Notes under the pieces: model-generated | Database searches by the model: none | What the model saw: the letters and a program-made list of their open reading frames with translations, nothing else | What the model was told of the DNA's origin: nothing | Shown: positions 38,889-50,467 of the stretch, piece by piece | How positions within the stretch are numbered: position 1 is the first letter of the stretch | Layout: every line of letters starts with the position of its first letter | From: Rhea pennata | Taxonomy: Eukaryota; Chordata; Aves; Rheiformes; Rheidae | Assembly (NCBI RefSeq): GCF_028389875.1 | Contig: NC_084669.1 | Location: 28,322,567-28,386,566 of the forward strand | Length of the DNA: 64,000 nucleotides | Direction of reading: 5' to 3' | Position numbers and translations under genes: made by a program

Positions 38889-41591
38889 TTACTTTATCAA
38901 TATAATGTCTGAAGAGGTGAGGTTGAAGAAAATGGAGCAGCATTTTTGTAGCAAAGGTTTTGGGAGGCTATTTTCTCTCTGTTGGGTATGCTGTTGTATC
39001 TGGCTCTCCGTTATCAAAGCTTAATTCTCTGTGGTGAACTCTCATTACTGCCCATATTACCAGATCATAATGTGAATCAGTGCCTAAAATTGAAAAGAAA
39101 TAGGAATGAATATTTATAGCAACTTGAGTCAATGTGAAAAGACGCATTTGAAGACTGTGAAGATGCAAGATGTTTGTTAGTAGGGTGGATACATACATTA
39201 TCTTTGATAAATGCATTTCAATCTTACTTATCTTGTTTCTAAACATGTTCTAAAGAACCTTGATAAGTCAATAGCAGTATTGTTAACAGCTAACACTGAA
39301 ATCTCAGGAAATGAGATACCCACACAAAGCTAGTTGTATAAAAATTAATCCAAAGCTCAATTTCCTTTTTGCATCTTGGTTTTTGAATCATGAGGATTTC
39401 ACATTTTCCAGGTTTTTTTGCATACCACTAAAATTTTTATCTGATGGAAGCTAAGATTCTCACATGAACATGTTACTCTGGTTGTTTTAAAGGAAAAAAC
39501 ATCAAATGTTGGAAACTCCAATGCAACCTTAAGATCTGACAACAAATGGAATACTGTTTGTGATTCTGAATGCTAAATGGAGTGTTTCATTTCCCGTTGC
39601 CACTGGTAAATGTAAAGAAGGCATTGAAATAAAATTTATTTTGGCACTTTTACAAATATTCCTTGGAGGGTAATTATGAAGACTCATCTGTCTTCATATT
39701 TAAGAAGAATATACAAGTGAATGGCCAATGTATTGTTGCAAAAATTACTCAGCCTCTTCAAGATAGTAAGTGAATTGGTCTGCAGGGTGGAATAGCTGTG
39801 GTACTTGAAATGCTGTAGAAAAAAACATCAGACTCAATCATGCTGATTTTTCTTTTTTTGTTATTATTTTTGTCTATGTGGCAACTCTGGGAATGGCATT
39901 CTTGTGTAAATTGATTATACAAAAGGACTAAAACAAACACTACAAATGGCCTAAGACATTCCTCCTTCTGTTTTGGTGATGTGAAAGGTTATGATGACTA
40001 AATCCCAAATATGAGCTTTCAGTAGTGTTCATGGAGGTCAGGAGCCCAAACTGCAGGGCATCTCTGCTAGTATTTTGTAATCAGATGTAATCTCTGTAAT
40101 GAAGGTATTTTAGGAATTCCCTTTGCAGATTCACAAATTGAATGATGAAATAAATCTGCATTTGTGTATGCTAACAGTAAAAATTGCAGAAAATATTTGA
40201 TATAGTTAGGGCGCAGTGTCTTGTGCTGACTCTTGCTAGGATTCCCAGAGGGCAGAAGTGTTTTATGAGAGGCACGAAGGAAAAACACAGTGCCGTTCAC
40301 AGTTTTTTGATGCATCTTTTGAGGGATATTGCTGGCATTTTTTCAAGACAGGATGCTTTGCCATTGTAAGAGCTGGATAGCAGTACAGGGTAGCTATTCA
40401 GAAAGACTTCTTTCTGGTCTATTTTTTAGCTCTATTAGCAGTAGTCTAGAATGATATTCCTATGGAAATATTGTTGGCTGTAAAGTTTTGCTCTCTTACT
40501 CCCTTCCTTCCTTCCTCTTCCTCCCCCCTGCCTACTCCAAATATGCTTGATTTCAGCATTTTTAGAGGCTCGTTAATTGGTGGTTGGTGAATGCTGCTGC
40601 AGACTGTAAATTGGAAGCCAGGGTTCTCATTGCACCATTTTACATTAAATACTTCCTTGAAATATTTCTTTTTGAGTGCTATTGCCGAGATGTAAAATGG
40701 TCCCAAATGTCACATTCCTCTTCAAATTATTCCACGTAATATATGCAGGACCAAAGTTTCTCTCATTGTTCTTTTAGGTGGATAGTCAGCACTTTAAAGC
40801 TCAGTTATCACATCAAAAGCAGGTAAGGCACCAGAGCATGTAAAAATCATTTCAAGGAAGGATGCCATTCTGTTCAGCAGTTTGTCTAAATTATAGATTA
40901 AATTTTCCCTTCCAGAGAGAGAGATACTTATGTTTCAAAAATTTTAGGCTATATTTTTTTCTCTTTTCCCTCCAGCAATAATGATCTTATATTGATAATT
41001 TTCTGTCTGAGGTAAACAGAGACTCTTTGCTGAAATATATGAAAAGATATTTTGGTCTTGGCAAGCCCGGTAATTTTAGCAAGATAAGAAATCATATTTA
41101 TTAATCCCCTACTATTCAAGGACAGGGAGCACTTGAACAGAAAATGGGACTTTTCTATGGATTCAGTATGCACCATGTTATCATGTCCTGTGTGATACAA
41201 GGAGGCATCAAGTTATGGTCTCAAAACAGGAAATGGATGTAAAAACATTAGGAAAATAAGCATTACCAGTCAATTGGACACCGTCTGTAGATGCTACATG
41301 TTCTCTAACACAAATGATAATTTAATAGAAAATTTATAGCATATATTAAGCATCATCAAATGATAAAGTGGTACTGGATTTTTACTCTATCTGTTTGAAA
41401 GGATGTACACATTATGTTATCACACTGAAAGCTAAGCAGCTAGGTTAACCATCTGAAAAGGGAGAGTGGGCCCTTTGACTTCACTTAGATTTTAGCATAT
41501 TTATGTGCATTGTCAAGCCACACCTAAAATAGGTCAAGACTTGAGACTGAAGTACATATTTCTGATTAGTAAGGATGAGCTCTGTTCTTAG

Positions 41592-41807
41592 ATGCAACAG
41601 TTTAAAGGTTCCATTAAGGAAGCACCCCTGAAAGGAATCAGTAAAGATGATGATGAGGAGGATATGCCTTTTGTCTTTCCCCTCTCATGTGAAGAATATA
41701 TTAGAAGGAACAAAGGTGCTGCAATAGGTCTCCTGAACAGACTGTATGACAGAAAAGCTTTGTTTCACTTTAAAAAATATTCGCATTCCCAACAGAAGTC
41801 TATATGA
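41592..41807 (+). other. 71-codon open frame with an acidic cluster, probably not a gene
   Basis: This frame begins with ATG directly after an in-frame TAG that is also the end of an acceptor-like string (TTCTTAG). It encodes a hydrophilic peptide with an acidic run (residues about 19-24, DDDEED), a central PFVFPLSCEEY stretch and a basic C-terminus. Composition is more protein-like than that of most frames nearby, but no family is recognised, there is no evident donor site and no neighbouring exon. It is kept as a low-confidence curiosity rather than a CDS. Confidence 0.12.
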
Positions 41808-42506
41808 AAAATTATCCTTCACTTTAAATAATGTGCTTTTCCAGCAGAGCGGCAGTTCTCCATTAGTGTGCGAATGCTTAAGGGGATAAAGGAAAGGATG
41901 GGGTTTTAAGCCAAAAGGTAAAGAGGTAAATTCACCTAACTGTCTGTGTATTGTTAATGTTCCACGAGGTTATGTTTCATCATCCAAAGCAAAGACATGA
42001 GCACATAAGCGTCAACCATTGCACTGCCTGCACTTGTGGAAATGGTTCATTTCTAATTCCAGGTGCTCCTTCTCTTATCTTCTGCTGTGTCTGAAGCGTT
42101 CAGCTAATCTGGACAGTAATAGGGAGAGGGATGTGTGCTGAGCCATGTTACTCCCACAATACTCATGTGAGTAGGACATATGAGTGTGCTGTGTGAAAAT
42201 GAGTAGGTTCTGTGTGTCCCCAGTATGTCCTCTGGCAAAACTGTCCTAGCACAAGGCACACTATAATTTGAAGTAGTCTATTAGCATACTTCACGCGTAC
42301 AGTTTGCAACACATAGTGTCTACTGCTATCCTGCAATTGGTCAAGATATGTTTAAGCCTAAATTTATCAGAGGTTTTCACATCATTGAATAGCTTCATGA
42401 GAGTAGAGAAGGCACAGGATCCTGTAAACTAGAAGCCTTAATTTATGAAAATCTTATCTTGAAAGCATCACTGTTTGAATAAATGATCAAGTAATACCCA
42501 CCCAAT

Positions 42507-42556
42507 AGGGAGAAAGGATAGGGAGAGAGACAGGGAGAGAAAGAGAAGGAAGACAG
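42507..42556. repeat. purine-rich GA tract
   Basis: About 50 bases are almost purely A and G (GGGAGA, GAAAGG and GAGAGA units), interrupted by single pyrimidines. Homopurine tracts can adopt triplex (H-DNA) structure; no mirror symmetry was verified. Confidence 0.75.
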
Positions 42557-44142
42557 TTAGAGTATACGTATGGCATTTCTGCAATGAAGATGGTGGGACT
42601 GTATAAGAAATATCCCTCTATGTCAATGAAGACATCATTCCTACTCTAGGTTCATGCTGGGCTGAGATGCAGAATGAAAGGCAACATGTCCTGAACCAAC
42701 TTTGCAGCATTGCAAACTACTTAGCAATTAAGGTTGCTGAGGAAGCTCTGTTTTAGTAAACCCTACAAACAAAGGTGAGTTAAGTTGCTTTACAAGGGAA
42801 TTACATGAAATTCTAGTCTAATCAGTGCAAAGTTGTTCATGAAAATACTCTAAATGCTGAGCATTGTATATCTGTCTCAAAACAAAATTGCATTACAGGG
42901 AGAGAAGCATGACACAACCGTTAATAGTTTGGAGAGGCAAGAAAATTGGAAAACTAGGCCACTGTGCCCAAGGTGTGAAAATAACAAAAGTATAAATACT
43001 GCCTAGTGCCTGTAAAGTGAACATAACTACTTTCTTGTCACCTTGCTAATTGCTTTTGAGGAGCCTTGATGTTGCAGCTGTCGCAGAAAGTAAATACATG
43101 CTTGTTAGCAAGAACGAAGCTTAATTCCCTTAATCTTGCTGCGTTTGCTGTACATTTCATATGGTGAATTATATCTTGTATCAACAGATTACCATTCTCA
43201 GGCTGTATATTTATCAAGGTGTTCATGGTTCATTAATTCCATAAAGATGGAGTCAGCAGCTAAAATAGACTTGTACTTTACCTGCTTGTATATCATTGTT
43301 CTGTTGTCCCATCCCAGACAAAACGAGTCTTATAAAACACTTAATAGTACGTTGCCTTGTCTGAGAAAGGTGTGTTTTTCAGGTTTTCAGGTGTGTTTTT
43401 CTTACTGGAGCCCCAAAGTGTTAACTTACTAATTTCACATTTTAATGTAAAAGTTTTCATGCCAAGAGGATTAGGAATTAATTTAAGACAAAGCAAAACA
43501 ACTTAATCTTGTGCTCCTAAAGCTGTAATGCTGTTTTGCTATCTGCCAGATGATTAACAGCTGTGAATATCAGCTCATGATAGACTGCAGCTGATGCTCT
43601 GATCTACCCTATTTAAAAATTCTGGTCTCAGCAAGCAGGGCCAACAGCTGGGTAACTGAGCTGCTTTATTGGTCAGAGGAGCTGTCTTCTTCTGGACAAC
43701 AGGTAAGATCTGTAGTTGCTTAGTCCCCAAGAGTTGATTAATTGAATACAAATGACATTTAACATTTGTATTGTGATTAATTTTGTAAAAATATTGGCCA
43801 GGTGTATGAGTAAAAACTTTAAAGAGAAGTAATGAGCAAGAAGGAATTGTACTGCAAATGCAATTTGGGGATACATGCATTGCCCCATATCTCCCTATAA
43901 GGCCTTGTTTTCCCCATTAACCTAGGTATTAAAATTTATTACAGCAGATGATTTTGTGAATAAATTATTTGTGGTGTGTTTTGCTTCTTTCCTAGCCCCA
44001 CACTTTAATAGTGTGTAAACTTAACTTTTACAGTTGTTAAACCTTCAGTAAAAAGCCTTTTAAAGGATTACTATTACCAATCATCAATTATTGTAGTTAG
44101 TTTAAACTAATATTTGATGTTAAGATTTTGAAAAGCCAGCTT

Positions 44143-44183
44143 AATAAAGGAATAATTACTGAAATTAAAAAAAAAAAAAAAAA
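44143..44183 (+). other. AATAAA plus A17 tail (possible processed-pseudogene or retroposon 3' end)
   Basis: AATAAA at 44143-44148 is followed by 18 bases and then 17 A residues (44167-44183). This geometry is typical for a reverse-transcribed polyadenylated RNA in plus orientation. The preceding 200 bases are AT-rich and UTR-like, with no recognisable coding remnant. No convincing target-site duplication was found. An ordinary A-homopolymer with a chance AATAAA is the alternative. Confidence 0.35.
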
Positions 44184-46047
44184 GACATGAAATAAAGGTA
44201 GAACAGTGGGAGAATTTCAGTTCCCTCAAACCCTGGTACCAGAAACCATTTTTGTTAAACATAAAGCATGTTAATGTCCACGTCTTTACTTTATTTTCTC
44301 ATAAACTTCCCAGTGGAATACAAATACTTGTTCCAAGGCTAAGAACATACTAAGCACTTTCCTGGGGCCTCTCTATTTTGGAATAGAAATGAATTGGCCT
44401 GGTTCCTTGCCTATTTGCTCATCTCTTAGTCCCCACACTCTTTCTATGAATTTGTTAAAAGAAGTACTTGTCTGTTCTTACTGAATTATATCTGCTCTCA
44501 TGTAAAGATTGAGTTAAGTTGATGAGAATCAGTCATATGTAAGTAATAGCAAAGTTTGATTACACTGTTTTTTTTACAAAGTAATTTCTTTAAAGCTGTC
44601 AAATTTGTACCTTAAGGTTCAACTGAATTACGATGCCTTTAGTTGCAGTTGTTTCTCTGTTTGCTATTTCAGCTGCCATATTAGAAATGCTTCTGGTTTA
44701 GGATCGGAGTCTTTTAGGCAAAAGTAGATTGCTCTTCAAAGAGCCAAGAGGATATGTGATGGGGCATTACAAGACCAGCATTATAAGGAATATGTAGTAC
44801 TTTGAGGACTTAGAGTACAGTATGTGGTTATGTGACCTGTAGATGTTACGGTAAAGTAGCTGCCAAAGTTCATATGGCAGATTTAGTAAGCAAATATCCC
44901 CACTAGTGAAATAGGATCATTTTTCATAACATGTTTCTTTCCCCTTTGGGGCCTACTCAGACCTCACACTATCTCTAAATTATTAAATTAGGTCTTCCTT
45001 GATCATCCAAAGGTCATGGTGCCTAATGTGTGTTAATGTGATGAAAGTGTCAGATACAATTAGTTTCAATAGTAAAACATGGTTTTATAGCCCTAAATGC
45101 AATAAATTAAAGTATGCTGTAGACTGCTGTAGTCAGGGAAATTTCTGCACCATTAAGGATTGATGAGGAAGTTCATGTCCTCTTTAGGCAAGAGTGGGGA
45201 GTACTGAGTAGAAGTTGGTGTGGTATGCTTCATCTCCACGATTGCTTTTACTCCTTTTTTGAAAGATTGTATTTCAACTGGACATATAATCTGAAAATTT
45301 TACTTTCTTGTGCTGAAAGCCAGAGAGTGTGTTTTCATGCCGCTTGCATATTCTCTTTGTTGGTCTCTTTCTGAGAAAATTCTGAGGCACATTTTAGGCA
45401 TCAAAACATCTTTAATCTTGATACTGAGAAGGGTGCAGGCTGTCAGAGACTGATCTGCCTCTGTAAAGCCTGCTACTGAAATTTAAAACTTCTACCATGA
45501 AGAATTCAGCTATAAATAGCTGTGGATGCTAGAAGTGGTAAACCCAGGAGGAAGTAATAAAACCAAATTGCCATGTTCTACAATCTGTCTAATAGAGTAA
45601 GATTCTACAATTAACTGCTACTGTATCTGTTTCCTGTGTGTAAGGAGAAAAAACCTTACTAGCAGATAAGCAGAAGGAGAGAGATGGATCAATTTTAATT
45701 GAAACTTCTGGTAGCTTTGTTGTGGAAAGACACAAAAGACAGTGCCCAGATGTGATAGATATCATTCATAAACTGAATATCCATCTGTACAAGCCAATTT
45801 GCATTTCACAGTGTATTTTGAATTGTTGCAAACACAGACAACCTATATAAAAACAAGTACTTTCAGTAGCAAGGGAACGAAACAATATTCCATTTCACCT
45901 ATGAAAAGTGATCCTTCTGGGAAGGATATTGCCCTCTTAAGTGGCAATTCAGTGTTTTTACTAGTCCTGTATTATTCATGGGGAATCATCTTTTGTGCAT
46001 TGTGGTTTCAGAATGGAAAAAGAGGTGGCTTCTCTCTCCTTCCCCCG
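44184..46047. other. non-coding DNA, no gene seen
   Basis: The only longer frame is 45799-46248 (149 codons). It runs through the C21 tract (poly-proline) and has no other recognisable feature, so it is not called. Confidence 0.5.
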
Positions 46048-46068
46048 CCCCCCCCCCCCCCCCCCCCC
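46048..46068. repeat. C21 homopolymer (46042-46046 also C)
   Basis: Five C residues, one G and then 21 uninterrupted C residues. Such tracts are prone to length errors in sequencing and to i-motif/G-quadruplex formation. The exact length in the genome is uncertain. Confidence 0.9.
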
Positions 46069-46502
46069 GGTCTCTTTTCTAAAAGGAAGGAAGAAACTGT
46101 GCAAATCAGTTGGCATTTAAGAGAAGTTGACCAATTTGTGTCTCTGACTTCCTCTGACAAAGGAATCCTCTTTGACTGGATGTGTGCCAAAACTAAAGCC
46201 TTGAGTCAAAACTTTGTCAGATCTGATGGAGTTAATGGGGATAAGTAAGCAAAGTTCTTAAGCGGTTCAGTGGTTCTTGTTTCAGTATCACGTAGCTCCC
46301 GAGGGAGTTCTGCTGAAATTTACTGAGAGCGCTAATATCGAGAGGCATATTTAATACTGTGGCAGACAAAGGCATCTAAAAAGGTAGAGAGCAATAGGCA
46401 GAAATCAGAAGGGTGAGATGGAAACAGAATAAATGCCATCATGGTCCCTTTGGGAGCAGGTAATCAAATATATAAATATAAGCTCAGAGAGTGCTGATTA
46501 GA

Positions 46503-46536
46503 GATGGAAGTGAAGAAATGATGGAAGTGAAGAAAT
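46503..46536. repeat. perfect 17-bp tandem duplication
   Basis: GATGGAAGTGAAGAAAT occurs twice in direct succession (46503-46519 and 46520-46536). This is a recent slippage-type duplication in purine-rich sequence. Confidence 0.9.
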
Positions 46537-47582
46537 AATTTGAGAGTAAACATCAAATTGAACTTGACTGTATAATCCAATGCTGCCATAAAATGTAATG
46601 CTTTGCTATATAAAGAGAGGAACTTAATGTAGGAGGACTGTTCCACAGTGGTTAAACCACACCTGGAAAACATGTGCTTTGTCCTCTACAGTTTTAAAAA
46701 TCATACATGAGTTCTGCAGCAGGATGGAAAGTAAAACCTGACAGTTGCAATCAAAGCATGAAAGTCCTTTTCCTCAGATGTGTGTAGAGAGTACCTGGCA
46801 CGCTGACATTGTACAAACAAGCTAGAAAGCAAGACCTTTAAAATCAACCAGTAGTTTAAGATCATGCAATTTAGAAGAAAAATCCTGTTGTTTCCTTTTT
46901 CATCCGAAAAGGAATGGATCTCTAGAAACAATGTGCTTCAGGTTCCTTGAAGCTTTTAGAATATTCAGCTCTAATTTGTCCTTTTAATTACAATAAAAAA
47001 TAATCTGAATATAGAATTAAGTAAAAGGTCATACTACACTGGTGTCACCTACTACAAAGGTGTTAACCAGGCCTTTCAAAAGAGGTCAGTAACAGTTGAT
47101 ATTGGTGGCAAATCTGGTATAATCTTAAAGAACCTGTTTTTGAACAAAACCAAGATATACAAAATGGAGTTTCTTTGCAAGGCATCTCAAGCTATGTACT
47201 TATAAATGTAATATTTCTTGTGGAAAATCTTGGCTGCTTGTTTCTGAATGACCAATACAGAATGCTTGTACTTGCAGGATATTTATCTCCAGACTATGTA
47301 GTAACCCACAGCCAGGGCCTTTTTCAGGGGTTGATGACTTTTTTTTGTCAGGTGAAGGGGGATGATTGACACAAGCAAATATGGAGTGTTTCTTTTTTTT
47401 TAATATTTATTCTAAATTTATTTTTAAAAATAACGGGACAGGCCTGTGCAAATCACAGTACAGTCTTTGATCTACCAAAGTGCTTCAGTAAATGAAGAAC
47501 TCATTGGCTTTAGTATGATAATTCACAGATTTAAAGTTAAATATATGCATAAGTGATCTGCAGAATCAAGACCATGTTAAAG
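46537..47582. other. non-coding DNA, no gene seen
   Basis: Short chance frames only. A T8 run and ATTTAT-rich stretch occur near 47390-47430. The last bases (47574-47582, ATGTTAAAG) may be the left target-site duplication of the chimeric retroposon that follows. Confidence 0.5.
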
Positions 47583-47592
47583 ATCTTTTCTG

Positions 47593-47669
47593 AACCGATC
47601 TGATGTAGTGGTTGTCACGTTCGCCTGACACGCGAAAGGTGCCCGGTTTGAAAATGGGCGGAAACACCA
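47593..47669 (+). pseudogene. tRNA-Val-derived head (G34 at wobble position, with CCA)
   Basis: From 47604 the sequence follows vertebrate tRNA-Val closely: GTAGTGGTT D-arm, anticodon arm TTCGC-CTGACAC-GCGAA, variable region AAGG, then T-arm and acceptor 3' strand GGGCGGAAACA. The anticodon is GAC (47627-47629). Vertebrate nuclear tRNA-Val genes carry AAC or CAC, so G34 is unexpected. CCA follows the discriminator base directly (47667-47669), although eukaryotic tRNA genes do not encode CCA. The 5' acceptor strand is degraded (about 47593-47603) and the B box is mutated (GGTTTGAAAAT instead of GGTTCGAAACC), so transcription and folding as a tRNA are unlikely. It is a retropseudogene or SINE head, not a functional tRNA. 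Confidence 0.8.
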
Positions 47670-47855
47670 CTGTCCCTTTAGCACTGGGACAGGCTGCCCA
47701 GAGAGGTTGTGGAGTCTCCTTCTCTGGAGATGTTCAAAATCTGCCTGGATGGAACCCTGTCTAACATGCTCCAGGTGACCCTGCTTGAGTGAGGGTTGGA
47801 CTAGATGATCTCCAGAGGTCTCTGCCAACCTTACCAACTCCATGATTCTATGATG
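47670..47855 (+). mobile_element. CR1 LINE 3' end
   Basis: The segment matches the recalled CR1 3' region over its whole length: GGACAGGCTGCCCAGAGAGG, a TCTCTGGAGATGTTCAAA block, GGATGG, the TTGGACTAGATGATCTCCAG block, TGCCAACC and a terminal ATTCTATG motif. CR1 is the dominant LINE of birds and nearly always 5'-truncated. Here the 5' side is joined directly to the tRNA CCA end. This part is much better preserved than the other repeats in the window, so the insertion is comparatively young. Confidence 0.9.
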
Positions 47856-47861
47856 TTAGAG

Positions 47862-48189
47862 TGATTTTTATTTCTGTACTGTCACTTTAGCTTCATGTGT
47901 TTTAAAGTCCTTCATTTAAAACTGTGAATGACCTAGTAAAGAAGTGAATACTAGCTACTGAGGAGAAATCATGTTAGGACAGTGAAGTCAGAGATTATCT
48001 CCTGCCCAAACAAAAGGCCAAATGTGGAAAAACTGTTCTTTGTTATTTTTTAAGGCTGCATGAAATAACTGTTGCATGTCTGTGTTCATCTTTTGTATGA
48101 GGCAGGAGGAGCGTGTAAGTTAAGGGCAGTCCTGTAAATTTCAGTGGATTGGCACTTGCTTGCCTACTACAGGTAGGTTCTGCTCATCC
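47862..48189. other. non-coding spacer, nothing recognised
   Basis: AT-rich unique sequence between the chimeric retroposon and a MIR-like remnant, with no open frame or motif of note. Confidence 0.6.
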
Positions 48190-48300
48190 CTCTTTCTGAG
48201 GCGGAGAAATCAAGGCACAGAGTACGTACGCAGCGTCTCCATGCCCTGTGTGGTGTCGCTAGCAAGTCCACGAGTGCAGACTGCTGCCTGAATCTGACCC
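48190..48300 (+). mobile_element. possible MIR-like (CORE-SINE) remnant
   Basis: The order CTGAGG-CGGAGAAA-TCAAGGCACAGAG (48196-48222), then a GCCCTGTGTGGTGTCGCTAGCAAGTC-like part (48243-48268) and a CTGAATCTGACCC-like end parallels the recalled MIR 3' half. That consensus runs: gaggaaactgaggcacagag, then cccaaggtcacacagctagtaag, then a gatttgaaccc-like end. CpG content is high for the window. Divergence is large, as expected for an amniote-wide ancient SINE, and the assignment is by eye only. Confidence 0.45.
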
Positions 48301-50467
48301 TGCAGAATCTCCTAACTATCAGTAAAAAAAATCCGCACAAAATTTGGATTTTTCAGTGCCAAATCAATTATAGTGTTGCTGTCTGCAATGCCAGGAATGG
48401 CTCTTGTTCCAGTGGGACTCAAACATCCAGATTGTTACCTAGCAGTGGCTAGCTTTGGTAAAGGGAGATTGCTCCAGCTCCAAACAGCTGGAGGTGTAAG
48501 CATGTGATTTGAAAAATTTGAAATGCCCCTGTCATAAATCCACATTTTTTTAAAACTGTTGCTTACTCTTTCCTCCCAAATTATTTCCCACAGAAAAAGT
48601 ATATTGATTAAAAAACAGGAACATTCAACTGCTTTCTAGAAGGGCTGTAGGAGAACTTTTCTGAGCAAAAATTATACACTACACGATGATAATATTTTGT
48701 ATAGGAATGATTAATGCCATCTTGTTTATGGGACTGACATCCCTTTTAAGTTTAGAGTCTTCTCTCTAGTGTTTTGCATAATTTTAAATGTTCAAGATGA
48801 AATCTCAGCCCTGTTGAGTCATACTGCAAAGTTCCCCAAGTGAGTCCTTTTTTCCGTTCCAAGACTGAATTCTTTTTTGTGTCTCATCTTTGCATTTTGC
48901 TTTGTTACCTTCTCAGGAGATTAAAAACTTGTTAAATTTGTTTGTGGCACTTTGAGTCATCAGTAGAGGTTTCCTTCAAGGCTCTTAGACTATTTCTAGG
49001 AAGCCTATGAAAAGTAAATGAAAAAGTAAGCTACTGTCTGTAAGCTTAACGGTTACTACGCAGAAGTCCAGCATAATTGGAACGCATTAAGGAATCTGTC
49101 AATGAAAAGAAGCCGACATCTATTTGCCTCAAACCTTCACCTTGTTCGTGCAGCTTCTTACAAAACGGATTCCTGCAGCTCTTTCAACTCAATGTGAACT
49201 ATAAAGAAAAATCTCTGTCTCATTGTGCCTTTTACTGTCAAAAGGAACCTTCTCTAGTAAAAGTTTACATCATCCTAACAGCACTGCGCATTTCCAATCC
49301 GAGGCTGCAGGCTGGCCCCGGAACACTCAAAACTTGGCTACGTTTGGTGCCAAGCTCCAAAAAAGCTTTCTAGGAATTCTGCCCAGATTTCCTGAAAGAT
49401 GCGCCAGTGTTTGTGTTACTATCCTAAGTTTCATCTTTTTGTGATGAAAGTTGAATTCAAACAACCTTTCTGTCTGGTCTGCCGTTCGTTAGATGAGGTT
49501 TGTTGTTCTGCTGTCTGTGTCTAAATAGGATATCATTTTTGTTGCTGAATTTCTTTAAACCTTAGCAGTTGTTCATACAGTGCTGCAGAATGAGTTTTCC
49601 ATTTGTAGCCTCCTCATTCGCCCCACCACAATATGAGCTGCACAAATACAGTAATGTTCTTTTTACTTCTTATAAGGAATCACAACTGCAAAGGGAAACT
49701 TAAAACTGTAAGGGAAAAGCAAACTGGAGGTTTGAGTGAGGCACAGCAAGGCTTTTTGTACGTCTTCTCTTAGGGCTGTGTTTTGGCAGTCTGACTCTTG
49801 GACTGCATATGTATGTCCCTGTTCAGCAGAAGGAATCACTCAAGCAATCTGTGCTAAAACTTGTCAAAGTCTAAATTAAAATGCAGTTTTTGTCCTTGTT
49901 TTTTACAACGTGTTTCCTGCTAGTAAACTAAAAAAAAACATTCATTTCAGTGATATTTAGAACTATTGATTATTTATCAGATTTTACATCTTTTCATCTA
50001 CTAAATGAGCATTTTATATCATTTGTCTCCCAAGAAAGAAAGAAAGTGTTGATAAAATGACTTCCACAAAAAGAGATTCCCTCTAGCATAATTGTTTTAT
50101 GAGACAATGTAAGTGTACTTCTCTTTTTAATGAATTGCATTTATGATCATGCTTTGCTATGTGTCTGTTACTTCTCACAGAATGATATAAGACGTTTGTC
50201 CCATGGCTCCCAGCTACATTTCATTTTTATAATAATCACCTTCATTATAAGAAAACCTCTTAATTATAATCAAAATGCTTTGAAGCTGAGGGCGGTGCTG
50301 TAATGAGTTGAAATGTGTATGTGGTATTTTCCCAAATAGCACAGGAAAGAAAATGTACAAGGCAGTGTAGGAACATATATAGTGCTGTATAATTCCAAGA
50401 GTTTACTTACTTCAGGGAACAGAAGTGTTGACTGGGGTTCAGACTCATAAATTAAATTCTCTTTGCT
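48301..50467. other. non-coding DNA, no gene seen
   Basis: Two overlapping plus frames (49077-49373 and 49223-49444) of 98 and 73 codons have no recognisable domain. No repeat family was identified. Confidence 0.5.

Larger units (their letters stand above)
38889..44140. other. non-coding DNA, no gene seen
   Basis: Nothing recognisable beyond a pyrimidine tract (40501-40529), a purine tract (42507-42556), a 13-bp near-tandem repeat (AGGTGTGTTTTTC at 43368-43380 and 43389-43401) and a 71-codon frame at 41592-41807, listed separately. All other frames are short and unremarkable. Confidence 0.5.
47583..47855 (+). mobile_element. chimeric SINE-like retroposon: tRNA-Val head fused to CR1 3' tail
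   Basis: The first part (to about 47669) is a near-complete tRNA-Val copy. The second part, from about 47670, is a CR1 LINE 3' end (CAGGCTGCCCAGAGAGG near 47690, GGTTGGACTAGATGATCTCC near 47793) ending in the CR1 terminal motif ATTCTATGATG. A tRNA-derived promoter joined to a LINE 3' end recognised by that LINE's reverse transcriptase is the standard architecture of a SINE. tRNA/CR1 chimeras of this type are known from songbirds, with a different tRNA as I recall. Candidate duplications ATGTTAAAG (47574-47582) and ATGTTAGAG (47853-47861) flank it with one mismatch, partly overlapping the CR1 end. It could be a member of a SINE family or a one-off template-switch product. Confidence 0.75.

Noticed and set aside
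45799..46248. 149-codon plus-strand open frame
   Set aside because: Its middle is poly-proline encoded by the C21 homopolymer; the remainder matches nothing known and no splice context is visible.
47593..47669. Functional tRNA-Val gene
   Set aside because: The 5' acceptor strand is decayed, the B box is mutated, CCA is encoded and a CR1 tail follows directly; it is a retroposed copy.
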